Assembly (NCBI RefSeq): GCF_019703855.1
Contig: NZ_AP024086.1
Coordinates: forward strand, 3,988,501 to 4,052,500
DNA: 64,000 nucleotides
Source of the DNA: Desulfomarina profundi
GTDB lineage: Bacteria > Desulfobacterota > Desulfobulbia > Desulfobulbales > Desulfocapsaceae
Direction: 5' to 3'
The notes beneath the pieces are model-generated. The model was given only the letters and a program-made list of their open reading frames with translations. It had not been told where the DNA came from and did not search any database. The position numbers and the translations under genes were made by a program. This document shows, one piece after another, positions 7,995-17,145 of the stretch (its first letter is position 1; each line of letters starts with the position of its first letter).

Positions 7995-8345
7995 TTAAAT
8001 TTCATCTACTCCGGATGGAATAAGGCAGACAAAAACAAAATCCTCCCCGCCCCCGTTCATGAACTGGTGTTCTTCTCCGCCGGGAATAAATACCACGGTA
8101 CCACTCTGGATATCGCGCCATTCACCCTTCTGGAAGACTTTTCCCTTTCCCGAGTGGACGAATATTTCATGTTCCCAGTCGTGGGAGTGCCTCGGCGTGA
8201 AACCACCAGGTTCCAGGGTAAACACACGCATGCAGAAGTTGTCGGCACAATCTTCTTTGCCGATCACCACACGCCCTGTAACGCCCTTCACCGTTTCGTT
8301 GTCAAATTTATGGACAGGACTGTCCTTGTAGTCTGCAATTTTCAT
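7995..8345 (-). CDS. Cupin domain protein
   Basis: A 116-residue single cupin. The metal-binding motif 1 is recognisable as GGFTPRHSHDWEHEIFVHSGKG (His, His, Glu) and motif 2 as PGGEEHQFMNGG with the last His. The beta-barrel covers almost the whole protein. The ATG at 8345 has AGGTGAG six bases upstream, so I prefer it over the GTG at 8354. It sits 18 bp downstream of the EamA transporter gene on the same strand. Substrate unknown; small cupins of this kind are often metal-binding sensors or isomerases. Confidence 0.8.
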   Translation of the reverse strand: MKIADYKDSPVHKFDNETVKGVTGRVVIGKEDCADNFCMRVFTLEPGGFTPRHSHDWEHEIFVHSGKGKVFQKGEWRDIQSGTVVFIPGGEEHQFMNGGGEDFVFVCLIPSGVDEI

Positions 8346-8363
8346 TGTTCTCACCTGTTATCT

Positions 8364-9326
8364 TCATCTTTCCGGGTTTTCCCGGTCTGGCAATAATAAG
8401 CTTTTCCGGGAGGATTGCAAGGGTGCGGTCTCTTCTGGGCGATGTACACCCATGTAGATTGCAGAAAGAGTGATAATGATTCCCAACCAGTTGAGGAAGT
8501 CGGTCGGCCTGGAAAAGAAGATGACATCCCATAAAAAGGAAAGAGTCGGCTGCAGGAGAAGGATGAAACCGGTGAGAGAAGCACGGATCAGGGAAATGGC
8601 GTTTGTGATCAGGATCCAGCCGATAACCTGGCTGAAGAGGGCAAGCATCAGCAGGAAAAAAAGATTTCTGCTGTCGGGAATAATAAAGGTTTTTCCCTGA
8701 AGGTTCATTTCCAGCCCCATGCAGAGGGTACTGAAGAATGAAATCAGCATCAAAGTGAAGAAAAATGAAGTTCTGTTGTTATCCTGCTGGATTTTTCGCA
8801 GGCTTATCAGGAAGGCCACATAGCAGAGTGCTGTCAGAAGACCGAAAAAAATTCCAATTTTATAATTGGCGCTTAACTGATTCCAGTTGACTCCGACCAC
8901 AAGAAACAGACCAAGAAAGGCGGTCGGAATGGAGAGGAGAAAGTGAAGCCTGATTTTTTCCTTTAAAAATACAATCCCGTAGATTGCCAGAAGAAACACC
9001 TGGAAATTACTGATGATTGTGGCCAGTCCCGGACCGATATAGAGAATGGATTGATGCCAGAAAAGAAGGTCAAGCCCGAAAACAAGGCCACAGAAAAAAA
9101 TCAGGCGGAGTTTTGGTTCGGAAATTTTGTGTATCTCCCTTCTCCAGAAGGTAACAGGAAAGAGAATAAGAAAACCGAAAAAAACACGGTACAGTCCGGA
9201 TGTTGCTGGCGGAACCTCCGCAAGTTTTACCCAGACGGCAGAAAAACTGATAAGAAACGCACCCAGCAGAACGTGAATCACAGGCCTGTTCACTGAGTAA
9301 AACCGTATGGTATTTTTAAGAATCAT
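8364..9326 (-). CDS. EamA/DMT-family inner-membrane transporter
   Basis: A 320-residue protein with about ten hydrophobic helices in two EamA repeats (first repeat from VIHVLLGAFLISFSAVWVK, second from IGIFFGLLTALCYVAFLIS). The family exports metabolites such as amino acids; substrate cannot be predicted. I chose ATG 9326, which overlaps the end of the 5'-nucleotidase-like gene by 11 bp, indicating coupling; the frame is open 16 codons further upstream without a good start. The C-terminal tail is polar (HRPEETAPLQSSRKS). Confidence 0.82.
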   Translation of the reverse strand: MILKNTIRFYSVNRPVIHVLLGAFLISFSAVWVKLAEVPPATSGLYRVFFGFLILFPVTFWRREIHKISEPKLRLIFFCGLVFGLDLLFWHQSILYIGPGLATIISNFQVFLLAIYGIVFLKEKIRLHFLLSIPTAFLGLFLVVGVNWNQLSANYKIGIFFGLLTALCYVAFLISLRKIQQDNNRTSFFFTLMLISFFSTLCMGLEMNLQGKTFIIPDSRNLFFLLMLALFSQVIGWILITNAISLIRASLTGFILLLQPTLSFLWDVIFFSRPTDFLNWLGIIITLSAIYMGVHRPEETAPLQSSRKSLLLPDRENPER

Positions 9327-10941
9327 GGTGCAGGTTAAACTGACTCTTTGACCGCAGAATAGTGATTCTTCCATCAGGTTTTGCCGGGCTGACGGTCTGT
9401 TCCCGGAGAAACCTGTCTATCATGATTGACCCCATGGTTGAGTAGGTATTGCGGATATCATGACCATACTGTCTGAACTGACCATAACCGTCTCCACCAT
9501 GAAGTGCGAGAAAATCGTTGGTTGCCAGGAGGTAGTCGCGTTCGGGGTCCAGGGGATGAAGGGAACCATCTGGGTCAACTGTTTTTATACTTTTGATTCT
9601 TGAGGAATCTGCGTTTGCGGGGGATGCCGGTGAGATAGACAGACGTATGCCGGAGACCTGGAGAAACCCACCGGTTCCGAGTTTTCCTGCAGAAGTTTCA
9701 AGGATCTGCAGAAGATGTTTTCCCTTGATTGTCAAAAGAATAATATCATTTTCAAATTCGTCAATTTCGGCAATCATTGTATCTGTCACCGGTCCGGCAG
9801 GATAGCTGGTGTTTCCCCGGAAAGCGCCACTGTTAAAGAGGACGATATCGGCGTTGAAGCGGGTTCGGATGGTGTCAGTTACAAGGTCGGCAACAGGGGA
9901 TTCCCCGGTGCGCAGAGCTGTTTTTGTCAGATCCCAGTTTTTGAGCGTGTTTCCGATGATTGCCGCTTTGGGAAGTTGATCCCTGTAATGCTTTAATGTG
10001 TCTGCAACCCGTTTTTCCGGCGCAATTGATGCTGAAACCGGAAGAAGAGTATATTTGGCAGAGTCAGGGATAATATGGCCGGAACTGTCCAGGTTCACGT
10101 CAAGCCTGACCAGGGCCATACCTTTTTCTCCCCCGTTGACAATCAGGGTGTCACCTGTTTGTTCCACGGTAGCAGTGTAGTCGTGGGAATGTCCTCCGAA
10201 AATAATATCAATTCCGGTTGTTTCCCCGGCCAGCTTATGATCTTCCCGGTTACCGGTATGGGTTACGGCTATGATAATCCGGGCTCCCTTTTTCCGCAGC
10301 AGACTGACCATTTTCCGAGCTGTATTCTTCCTGTCGATGCTGAGTTTTATTTTACCAGTTGACGTTATAACAGGAAAATTTCTGGTCATCAGGGAAAAGA
10401 ATCCTATACGGATTCCCTGGTAGTTTCGTATCAGGTATGGACTACAGCTTTTTTCCATGACGGTCCCCTCAACCTGCAGATCCGAGCAGAGTGCGATCAT
10501 GGATACGGATTCAAGTGCTTCCGCCAGTACACCAGGGCCTCCGTCAAAGTCGTGATTCCCAAGACCAAGGATATCATACCCTGCCATTTCCATCAGTGTG
10601 AAAATTGCTTTTCCCTTGAACTGGTGAAAATATCTACCCATCAGATCATCTCCGGATGAAAGGACAATGACCGGGTTTTGGGTTTCCTGGCGGATCTGTT
10701 TAATCAGTGTTGCGATTCGGCTGATTCCTCCGGTAACAGCTGTTTTTCGGGAAGCCATGCCAGGGACAAATTCCCGGACCGGGTCAAGACGGCCCTGCAG
10801 GTCACCTGTTCCTATAATCGTCAGCTGTTTTGCAGCTGAACGGGGAGATGCCGACAGGTCAGCAATACTGACTGAAAAGAAGAGGCCCGTAAAGAACAGG
10901 CTGCAGGAGAAAACAAGTGAATAGAATGTTGTTTTTTTCAT
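9316..10941 (-). CDS. 5'-nucleotidase/UshA-like metallophosphoesterase
   Basis: A 541-residue exported protein. The signal peptide starts MKKTTFYSLVFSCSLFF, so I take ATG 10941; the frame continues 19 codons upstream. The calcineurin-like metallophosphatase domain (residues about 40-280) has GDLQG, SSGDD, GLGNHDFDGG, VTHTGN and GGHSHDY metal-ligand motifs; the first motif has Gln where most members have His (NDxHG). The C-terminal 5'-nucleotidase domain includes FNSGAFRGN and TNDFLALHGGDGYGQF. It probably hydrolyses nucleotides or related phosphoesters in the periplasm for phosphate or nucleoside salvage. Upstream of and overlapping the EamA gene. Substrate not predictable. Confidence 0.85.
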   Translation of the reverse strand: MKKTTFYSLVFSCSLFFTGLFFSVSIADLSASPRSAAKQLTIIGTGDLQGRLDPVREFVPGMASRKTAVTGGISRIATLIKQIRQETQNPVIVLSSGDDLMGRYFHQFKGKAIFTLMEMAGYDILGLGNHDFDGGPGVLAEALESVSMIALCSDLQVEGTVMEKSCSPYLIRNYQGIRIGFFSLMTRNFPVITSTGKIKLSIDRKNTARKMVSLLRKKGARIIIAVTHTGNREDHKLAGETTGIDIIFGGHSHDYTATVEQTGDTLIVNGGEKGMALVRLDVNLDSSGHIIPDSAKYTLLPVSASIAPEKRVADTLKHYRDQLPKAAIIGNTLKNWDLTKTALRTGESPVADLVTDTIRTRFNADIVLFNSGAFRGNTSYPAGPVTDTMIAEIDEFENDIILLTIKGKHLLQILETSAGKLGTGGFLQVSGIRLSISPASPANADSSRIKSIKTVDPDGSLHPLDPERDYLLATNDFLALHGGDGYGQFRQYGHDIRNTYSTMGSIMIDRFLREQTVSPAKPDGRITILRSKSQFNLHHDS

Positions 10942-11010
10942 GTCAATAGAATGAGTTGATCTGTTAAAAGTTCTCCCATGCCTGGATTCAGCCCGCATGA
11001 GAAAGGCGGG

Positions 11011-11616
11011 TTAGAGTCCGCTGACAAGAGCATTTTCTTTTCTGAACTGTTGTACAGTGTACAAGGTATTGGCAGGAAGAGAAGAACGGATATTTTTCAG
11101 ATCGTCTCTGGAGAGTAGAGAAGGGACAAATGTTGTCCTGAAATGGTGAGGTACATTACCTGCCGATATGATTTTGATTGAATGTCTTATTGCCGAATAG
11201 TCTATTTCGGTCCCGCACAGGGTTGCATATTTTCCCGGGGGAGCCTTGATGTCCATGGCTATATAGTCCAGGAGATTGTTTTGAATCAGTTTTGCAATGA
11301 TTTCAGGTCTGGAACCGTTTGTATCAAGTTTTACGGCGTAGTTCATTGATTTGATACGTTCAATGAACTTCTCAAGATTATTCTGCAGGGTCGGTTCTCC
11401 TCCGCTGAGAACTACTCCGCCGAGTCTGCCCCTTTTTTTCTCCAGGAAATTCATAATATCAGCGACCGGAACCGGTGGAGATTCCGGTCGCATGGGCAGA
11501 AGAGAACCGTTATGGCAGAATGGACAGCGGAAATTACAACCCTGGAAGAAAATGATAGCCGCCGGTTTTTCCGGAAAGTCACTGAGGGTAAATCGCTGGA
11601 GAGCACCGATGATCAT
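11011..11616 (-). CDS. nrdG: Anaerobic ribonucleotide reductase activating protein
   Basis: A 201-residue radical-SAM enzyme that installs the glycyl radical on NrdD using S-adenosylmethionine and a 4Fe-4S cluster. The cluster motif is CNFRCPFC within FFQGCNFRCPFCHNGSL; SGGEPTLQ and AMDIKAPPGKY follow as in the pyruvate-formate-lyase-activase-like NrdG type. I chose ATG 11616, four bases after the nrdD stop, because homologs begin just before GALQRFTLSDFP; the longer upstream frame overlaps the nrdD C-terminus. Co-transcribed with nrdD. The stop TAA lies in a short inverted sequence (GCCCGC...GCGGGTTA) that resembles the ends of the dispersed repeat. Confidence 0.9.
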   Translation of the reverse strand: MIIGALQRFTLSDFPEKPAAIIFFQGCNFRCPFCHNGSLLPMRPESPPVPVADIMNFLEKKRGRLGGVVLSGGEPTLQNNLEKFIERIKSMNYAVKLDTNGSRPEIIAKLIQNNLLDYIAMDIKAPPGKYATLCGTEIDYSAIRHSIKIISAGNVPHHFRTTFVPSLLSRDDLKNIRSSLPANTLYTVQQFRKENALVSGL

Positions 11617-11620
11617 GGTT

Positions 11621-13744
11621 TCAGGCAATTTTGTAATGGTTTCTCTTTTTAAATTCTGCCCGCTTGCCTTCGTTCCATTGCTGGACAGGACGCAGGTAGC
11701 CAACGACCCTGGAATATACTTCCGTTCTTGCGCCACACTGCTCACATTCTTCCTGTTCTCCAAGTAAATAGCCATGTTCGGGGCAAATGGAAAAAGACGG
11801 TGTTACAGTAAAATAGGGAAGTCGATAATTTTCACAGACTGTTTTGACAAAGGCTTTGACCGCATTTGGATCGGGGGTCGCTTCCCCGAGAAAGACGTGT
11901 TGAACTGTTCCGCCAGTATACTTTTGCTGCAGTGTGTCCTGCAGGTCGAGTATTTCAAAGATATCCTCGCTGTAGTTGACAGGAAGTTGAGTGGAATTAG
12001 TGTAGATCGGAACTGTGGCTTCGGCCCCGTTAAAGAGACTGTTGGTCATTTTCGGGAATCTTTTGGCATCCAGTTTTGCCAGTCTGAAACCGGTTCCCTC
12101 CGCCGGCGTGGCCTCAAGATTATACAGGTTGCCCGTTTCTTCCTGGAATTTCTGGAGCCTGTCCCGCATGAAATCAAGAATTTCCATACCGAACATCCGA
12201 CCGGTTTCTTCTCCGATGCTAACACCAAGCAGGTTGAGGCAGGCCTCGTTGGCACCGATAATTCCGATAGTGGAAAAATGGTTCTCCCAGTATTTCCTGA
12301 ATCGTTTTTCCACATCCCTCAGATAGTACCTGGTATAAGGATAGAGGCCTTTGGCGGTATAACGTTCCAGAACTTTTCGTTTGAGTTCAAGGCTCGTGCG
12401 GGCGATGTTCATTTTCCGGGCAAGTTCCGAAAAAAAAGAATCCTTATCACGGCAACTGCAGCCAAGGGCAGCCAGGTTAATGGTGACCACACCGATGGAA
12501 CCGGTCAGGGGGTTGGCGCCGAACAGTCCGCCGCCTCTTTTTTTCAGCTGCCTGGTGTCAAGGCGAAGCCGGCAGCACATTGAGCGGGCATCGTCAGCCG
12601 AGAGATCAGAGTTGATAAAATTGGCAAAATAGGGAATGCCGTAGCGGGCGGTTACTTCCCAGAGTCGATCAAGGCTTGTGTTCTCCCAGTCAAAATCGTC
12701 AACAATGTTATACGTGGGAATGGGAAAGGTGAAAACCCGTGATTTTGCGTCCCCCTCAGCCATGATTTCCAGAAAGGCCTTGTTGATCATACTCATTTCT
12801 TTCCGGTATTCGCCATAGGTGTTTTTCCTGTATTCTCCTCCGATGATAACCTGCTGATCCCGGAGGGTCGAGGGCGGTTGCAGATCCATGGTAAGATTGG
12901 TAAACGGCGTCTGGAAACCGACCCGTGTCGGTACATTGAGATTAAAGATAAACTCCTGGATGGCCTGCCTGACCTCTCTGTCGGAGAGATTATCTTCCCT
13001 GACAAATGGAGCTAGCAAGGTGTCAAAGGAGGAAAATGCCTGGGCACCGGCTGCTTCACCCTGCAGGGTATAGAAAAAATTAACAATCTGGCCCAGCGCA
13101 CTGCGAAAATGTCTGGCAGGTGCCGATTCGGCCTTGCCGGGTACGCCACGAAAACCGCAACGAAGCAGGTCCTGCAGATCCCAGCCCACACAGTAGACGG
13201 AGAGCAGTCCCAGGTCGTGAATATGGATATCCCCTTCTTCATGGGCTTTTTTTACTTCCGGAGGATAGATTCGATTAAGCCAGTAGGTTTTGCTGGTCTC
13301 ATTGGCAATATAATTATTGAGGCCCTGGAGAGAGTAGGCCATGTTCGAATTTTCTTCAACCTGCCAGTCGAGGCGGTCAAGGTAATTGTCTATGAGCTGT
13401 ATATCCGCCTGTTCCACCATTTCCCTGAGGCGGGCCTGCCGGTCGCGGTAGAGGATATAGGCTTTCGCTGTTTTCTTATAAGGTGAGGAAATAAGAACTT
13501 CCTCCACCAGATCCTGGATTTCCTCAACTTCGGGAATCTGGTGAGAGAAAAAATTATGGGCGAGATTGAGAACGCGGATAGTCATTCGTTTTGCTTCAAT
13601 TTCGTCAAATTCACCGGTTGCCTTACCGGCTTTGGCAATGGCTGTGGTAATTTTTTGTGTTTCGAAAGGTACAAGCTGGTTATTACGTTTTTTGATAGCT
13701 GTAAAGACCGCAGAGCGGGATTTCGCATGGATTGCTAGAGACAT
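11621..13744 (-). CDS. nrdD: Class III anaerobic ribonucleoside-triphosphate reductase
   Basis: A 707-residue NrdD, which makes deoxyribonucleotides under anoxia. The N-terminal ATP-cone (about residues 15-105, KKRNNQLVPFETQKITTAI...) is followed by the catalytic barrel (IHDLGLLSVYCVGWDL, GCSCRD). At the C-terminus is a zinc-binding region (CPEHGY and CEQCG) and the glycyl-radical segment SRVVGYLRP with the radical Gly at residue 682, followed by WNEGKRAEF. RBS AAGGAG precedes ATG 13744. A cobalamin riboswitch lies directly upstream, so transcription or translation should fall when B12 is plentiful. Operon with nrdG. Confidence 0.95.
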   Translation of the reverse strand: MSLAIHAKSRSAVFTAIKKRNNQLVPFETQKITTAIAKAGKATGEFDEIEAKRMTIRVLNLAHNFFSHQIPEVEEIQDLVEEVLISSPYKKTAKAYILYRDRQARLREMVEQADIQLIDNYLDRLDWQVEENSNMAYSLQGLNNYIANETSKTYWLNRIYPPEVKKAHEEGDIHIHDLGLLSVYCVGWDLQDLLRCGFRGVPGKAESAPARHFRSALGQIVNFFYTLQGEAAGAQAFSSFDTLLAPFVREDNLSDREVRQAIQEFIFNLNVPTRVGFQTPFTNLTMDLQPPSTLRDQQVIIGGEYRKNTYGEYRKEMSMINKAFLEIMAEGDAKSRVFTFPIPTYNIVDDFDWENTSLDRLWEVTARYGIPYFANFINSDLSADDARSMCCRLRLDTRQLKKRGGGLFGANPLTGSIGVVTINLAALGCSCRDKDSFFSELARKMNIARTSLELKRKVLERYTAKGLYPYTRYYLRDVEKRFRKYWENHFSTIGIIGANEACLNLLGVSIGEETGRMFGMEILDFMRDRLQKFQEETGNLYNLEATPAEGTGFRLAKLDAKRFPKMTNSLFNGAEATVPIYTNSTQLPVNYSEDIFEILDLQDTLQQKYTGGTVQHVFLGEATPDPNAVKAFVKTVCENYRLPYFTVTPSFSICPEHGYLLGEQEECEQCGARTEVYSRVVGYLRPVQQWNEGKRAEFKKRNHYKIA

Positions 13745-13789
13745 GAATTACTCCTTTCCTCGAAGGTTGTAATGGTTGTGTAAGATATT

Positions 13790-13980
13790 TCGGCAGGTTT
13801 TCGGACTTATGAACAAATGCACGGCAGCTGAGTTGCCGTGCCGGCCTACTGACCATCGCTTCCCGGGGTATTCCCAGTGCCTGATGATGGTGGTCGTTTT
13901 CAATTACCGCTGCGGGACAGTCCTGGATTCTCACCTGGTTCCCTCTTTTAACACCTGACTGCAGGTGTACCGAAACACGT
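13790..13980 (-). promoter_or_regulatory. Cobalamin (B12) riboswitch upstream of nrdDG
   Basis: Read on the minus strand, the leader contains the class hallmarks in order: AGGGAACCAGGTGAGAATCC, GACTGTCCCGCAGCGGTAA (B12 box core), CACTGGG...CCCGGGAAG and finally AAGTCCGAAAACCTGCC. It ends about 45 bases before the nrdD start. This is an unusually clean match. Binding of adenosylcobalamin would be expected to reduce nrdDG expression, presumably because the genome also has a B12-dependent reductase (inference). Confidence 0.93.
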
Positions 13981-13986
13981 TATGTC

Positions 13987-14014
13987 AATATATAGGGGGT
14001 TTTTCTTTTGTCAA
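13987..14014 (-). promoter_or_regulatory. Putative sigma-70 promoter for nrdDG
   Basis: On the minus strand TTGACA (14014-14009) and TATATT (13992-13987) are separated by 16 bases, just upstream of the riboswitch. Position and match are both good. Confidence 0.6.
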
Positions 14015-14501
14015 TACAAAATATAGTGGTGTTTGGAAAGGCCTGCCGATATATTGGAAGGTAAGAATCGATGGGAAGAAGAGATTCGAATGGCTTTTCT
14101 CTGAACCGGGAGGAAAACCGGACTGGACAAAACTGTTAAGTAAAAGGTAAAGTAGTTTTGAAAAGGTGGAAGGGGGTATATGTTCATAAAAAAAGATTCA
14201 TAAACATGAATTTGCACAAATAGTTGATTTTCTATTTTGTGTCTGAAATGTGTGAAGGAAATCGACGCATTAAACCCGGCAGGAGGACGGTGTGCCCGTT
14301 GTTTGCTATAAACATGAGTAGGTTATTCCTTTTTTTAGAAAAAAAGTTCTTGATTGTAGGGATAAATTCAGCTATTCATTTTTGGTCAATCGTCTTGTTG
14401 GCAGGTCTAGTTTGTTTAGTGAGCGCACAAAGTGCACAACACGAACATTTTTATATTTGAGCTATTATCTTAATCATTCATAGGAGAGTGGATCAGACGA
14501 T
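14015..14501. other. Intergenic region between divergent nrdD and the DHOD-like gene
   Basis: About 490 bases without a supported gene. It holds upstream sequence of the nrdD promoter and the leader of the DHOD-like gene, whose AGGAGAG lies at about 14481. A 78-codon open frame at 14224-14460 with a hydrophobic C-terminal half was considered, but it has no convincing start or ribosome binding site. Confidence 0.4.
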
Positions 14502-15485
14502 ATGAAGAATCTTTCAACAAAGTATCTTGGACTGGAATTGAAGAATCCAGTTATAGTCGGTAGTTGTGGATTGACTCGTTCTGTCGACAAGATAAAAGAG
14601 CTGGCGGACAATGGTGCTGCTGCTGTTGTTCTGAAATCTCTCTTCGAGGAGCAGATACAGGCGGAATTTTCCAGTAATCTCGACAGCTATAACACTGATT
14701 ACCCGGGGGCTGCCGATTATGTCAGGGAATATACCCGCTCCAGTGAAATCCAGGAATATCTCGATCTGATTCATGATGCGAAAAAGGCGGTTGATATTCC
14801 CGTTATAGGATCGGTTCACTGTATTTCCGGAGATGAATGGGTAGCCTTTGCGGGGCAAATGGAAGAAGCGGGGGCTGATGCTCTGGAGTTGAATATTTCA
14901 TTGCTGCCCAGTGACCTGAGACTGACCAGTGAGGCAAGTGAAAAGCGGTTCTTTGAAATTATTGACAGGGTGGGAGAGAAAGTTGCCCTGCCGACCGCAC
15001 TGAAAATCAGCCATTTTTCAGCATCTCTTGCCAATTTTATTGCTAAGTTGAGCTGGCATGACAAGGTTTCAGGCCTGGTGCTTTTTAACCGGTTTTATAG
15101 GCCGGATATTGACATTGATCAGATTTCGCTGAAATCTTCAAACGTATTGAGCAGTCCGGATGAAATCAGTACTTCCCTGCGCTGGATAGCGCTTATGTCG
15201 GGAAGAATAGAAAAAGACCTTGCTGCTTCCACGGGGGTTCATGATCATGAGGGGTTGGTTAAACAGCTTCTTGCCGGAGCGGCAGCAGTTCAGATTGTTT
15301 CGACACTGTATAACAACGGAGCCGGTCAGATCAGTAAAATGCTGGAAGGACTTGAAAACTGGATGGAGGAAAAATCCTTTAATTCCCTGGACGATTTCAG
15401 GGGCAGACTCAGTTATAAAGAGGTGGATGACCCGGCGGTATTTGAACGGATTCAGTTCATGAAATATTATGCAGGATTGACTTAA
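14502..15485 (+). CDS. Dihydroorotate dehydrogenase-like FMN protein
   Basis: A 327-residue TIM-barrel protein of the DHOD-like group. It starts STKYLGLELKNPVIVGSCG, as in class 1 DHODs, with FMN-contact elements LKSLFEEQI, VIGSVHCISGDEW, LELNIS, TALKISHF and the phosphate-binding LAGAAAVQIVSTLY. The segment after LELNIS reads LLPSD rather than the SCPN-type catalytic loop of genuine class 1 enzymes, so orotate formation is doubtful. Such proteins are common in anaerobes beside redox genes. It precedes rnfC by about 210 bp on the same strand, but a MITE fragment at its stop codon separates them. AGGAGAG precedes ATG 14502. Confidence 0.75.
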   Translation: MKNLSTKYLGLELKNPVIVGSCGLTRSVDKIKELADNGAAAVVLKSLFEEQIQAEFSSNLDSYNTDYPGAADYVREYTRSSEIQEYLDLIHDAKKAVDIPVIGSVHCISGDEWVAFAGQMEEAGADALELNISLLPSDLRLTSEASEKRFFEIIDRVGEKVALPTALKISHFSASLANFIAKLSWHDKVSGLVLFNRFYRPDIDIDQISLKSSNVLSSPDEISTSLRWIALMSGRIEKDLAASTGVHDHEGLVKQLLAGAAAVQIVSTLYNNGAGQISKMLEGLENWMEEKSFNSLDDFRGRLSYKEVDDPAVFERIQFMKYYAGLT

Positions 15486-15509
15486 TCCGTATTTCTCATG
15501 AACAGTGTG
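15483..15509. repeat. MITE-like repeat, end fragment
   Basis: TAATCCGTATTTCTCATGAACAGTGTG matches the left terminus of the copy at 19053 with a few changes, then diverges. Its first three bases, TAA, are the stop codon of the DHOD-like gene. The remaining body of the element is not recognisable. Confidence 0.6.
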
Positions 15510-15614
15510 CTAGTTTTGCCATGATTTTGTAAATTCACAAAGTCAGCCAGGCTGGTGCTGCCGTCAGAGGCAGAGTCGGCCGAAACGAAGCATGAAATTC
15601 ATTCAGCCGCAACA

Positions 15615-15640
15615 AGCAATGAAAATCCCGACTGCGACAA
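15615..15640. repeat. 26-bp motif shared with the apbE leader
   Basis: AGCAATGAAAATCCCGACTG then CGACAA matches 21836-21861 (AGCAATGAAAATCCCCACTG then CGCCAA) at 24 of 26 positions. One copy lies 58 bp before rnfC and the other 47 bp before apbE. It could be a binding site or leader element shared by the two halves of the Rnf system, or a small dispersed repeat. Confidence 0.5.
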
Positions 15641-15697
15641 AAAGATTATTTGCTGTGGGGTTTTCGAATAACCAGAGAAAAATCAAATACAGAACCT

Positions 15698-17011
15698 ATG
15701 CTGACATTTTCGAAAGGCGGTACACATCCGCAGGAATTCAAAGAACAGACTTCGGGACTGGCCATTGAGGAGATGCCGATACCGGACGAACTTGAGATCG
15801 TTCTGGGTCAACATATCGGTGCACCCTGTACACCAACAGTGGCCAGGCGGGAGGATGTAGAAGAGGCCGGTCTGATTGGAGAGGTAAAAAAGGGACTGGG
15901 TGTTCCACTGCATTCTCCGGTGACCGGCAAGGTGAAGGCCATCGGCATGTCAGCACACCCCATGCGCGTGAGTGTGCCTTCAATTACTGTTTCTGTGAAT
16001 CATGAAGCGGAACCAAAAAAATATGAACTGCAGGATTACCAGGGGCTCAGTGGAAAAGAACTGCTGAAAAAAGTACATGACGCGGGGATTATAGGAGTTG
16101 GAGGGGCAGGATTCCCAACCCATGTGAAATTGAGTCCTCCGCCGAATTCTCCTGTTGATGTCCTTTTACTCAACGGGGCGGAGTGCGAGCCATATATCAC
16201 ATCCGACCATCGCCAGATGCTGGAACATGCTGAAGGTGTAGTTGAAGGTGCGAAGATTATTCTGAAGATTCTGGGTATTACTGAATGTCATATCGGAATT
16301 GAGGCAAATAAACCCGATGCTATTCAGGTTATGAACGAGGCAGCAGAGGCGGCCTCCTCAGGGGATTGCTCCATCAGGGTGAGGACGCTTCAGGTCAAGT
16401 ATCCCCAGGGATCGGAGAAGCAGTTGATCGAGGCCATTACCGGCAGAAAGGTGCCCTCAATGGCCCTGCCTTCGGCAGTTGGTGTGGTTGTTCAGAATGT
16501 CTCCACGGCCAAGGCCATTTATGATGCCGTCGCATACGGGAAACCGCTCTATGAAAAGGTTGTGACCATTGCCGGAAAAGGCATTCACAGGCAGGCAAAT
16601 CTCCTTGTCAAAGTTGGTACGAAAATCAAGGATATTGTTGATTACCTCGGCGGACTGGAACCCGGACTGACAAAGATTATCATGGGAGGACCCATGATGG
16701 GTTTTGCTGTATCAAGTCTTGATATTCCCATAACGAAAACGAGTTCCGCTATTCTGTTTCTGAGAGAAGATGAGATTGATACCAGACCTCACTCCCAGTG
16801 TATCAGGTGCGGCTGGTGTCTTGATGCCTGTCCCATGGGACTCGAACCGAAGGAAATCGGCATTTATGTGGAGGCTAACCGGGCAGAGGATACGGAGCCG
16901 TTTGGTGTCTTTGACTGTTTTGAATGTGGCTCCTGTGCCTATGTCTGTCCCGCGAAGCGGCCATTGGTGCAGTTTATCCGCCTGGCAAAGATGAAGGCGA
17001 AGAGAACGTAG
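15698..17011 (+). CDS. rnfC: Rnf complex subunit RnfC
   Basis: A 437-residue RnfC, the peripheral NADH-facing subunit of the ion-translocating ferredoxin:NAD oxidoreductase. GGTHPQEFK marks the N-terminus. GVGGAGFPTHVKL and NGAECEPYITSDHR form the NuoF-like NAD/FMN region. Two 4Fe-4S motifs close the protein: CIRCGWCLDACP and CFECGSCAYVCP. I chose ATG 15698 because homologs begin near FxGGxHP; the frame opens 16 codons earlier. First gene of rnfCDGEAB, 134 bp before rnfD. Confidence 0.93.
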   Translation: MLTFSKGGTHPQEFKEQTSGLAIEEMPIPDELEIVLGQHIGAPCTPTVARREDVEEAGLIGEVKKGLGVPLHSPVTGKVKAIGMSAHPMRVSVPSITVSVNHEAEPKKYELQDYQGLSGKELLKKVHDAGIIGVGGAGFPTHVKLSPPPNSPVDVLLLNGAECEPYITSDHRQMLEHAEGVVEGAKIILKILGITECHIGIEANKPDAIQVMNEAAEAASSGDCSIRVRTLQVKYPQGSEKQLIEAITGRKVPSMALPSAVGVVVQNVSTAKAIYDAVAYGKPLYEKVVTIAGKGIHRQANLLVKVGTKIKDIVDYLGGLEPGLTKIIMGGPMMGFAVSSLDIPITKTSSAILFLREDEIDTRPHSQCIRCGWCLDACPMGLEPKEIGIYVEANRAEDTEPFGVFDCFECGSCAYVCPAKRPLVQFIRLAKMKAKRT

Positions 17012-17145
17012 GCAGGGGAGAAAAACAGAGAGTTTCTGCCCGGGAGAACCGGATGGGCAAGCCACACGGTTCGGTAATGCATTAAATTTGAGGTTGAAGG
17101 AGAATCGTCATCAAACAGCAAGCGTCAGAAGACCGGCCTGCTGCA

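Noticed and set aside
10991-11013. A minimal copy of the MITE-like repeat at the nrdG stop
   Set aside because: Only GCCCGCAT and GCGGGTTA match, with nothing between; a short terminator-like hairpin explains it as well.
14224-14460. A 78-codon open frame with a hydrophobic end upstream of the DHOD-like gene
   Set aside because: No good start codon or ribosome binding site, and nothing recognisable in the product.
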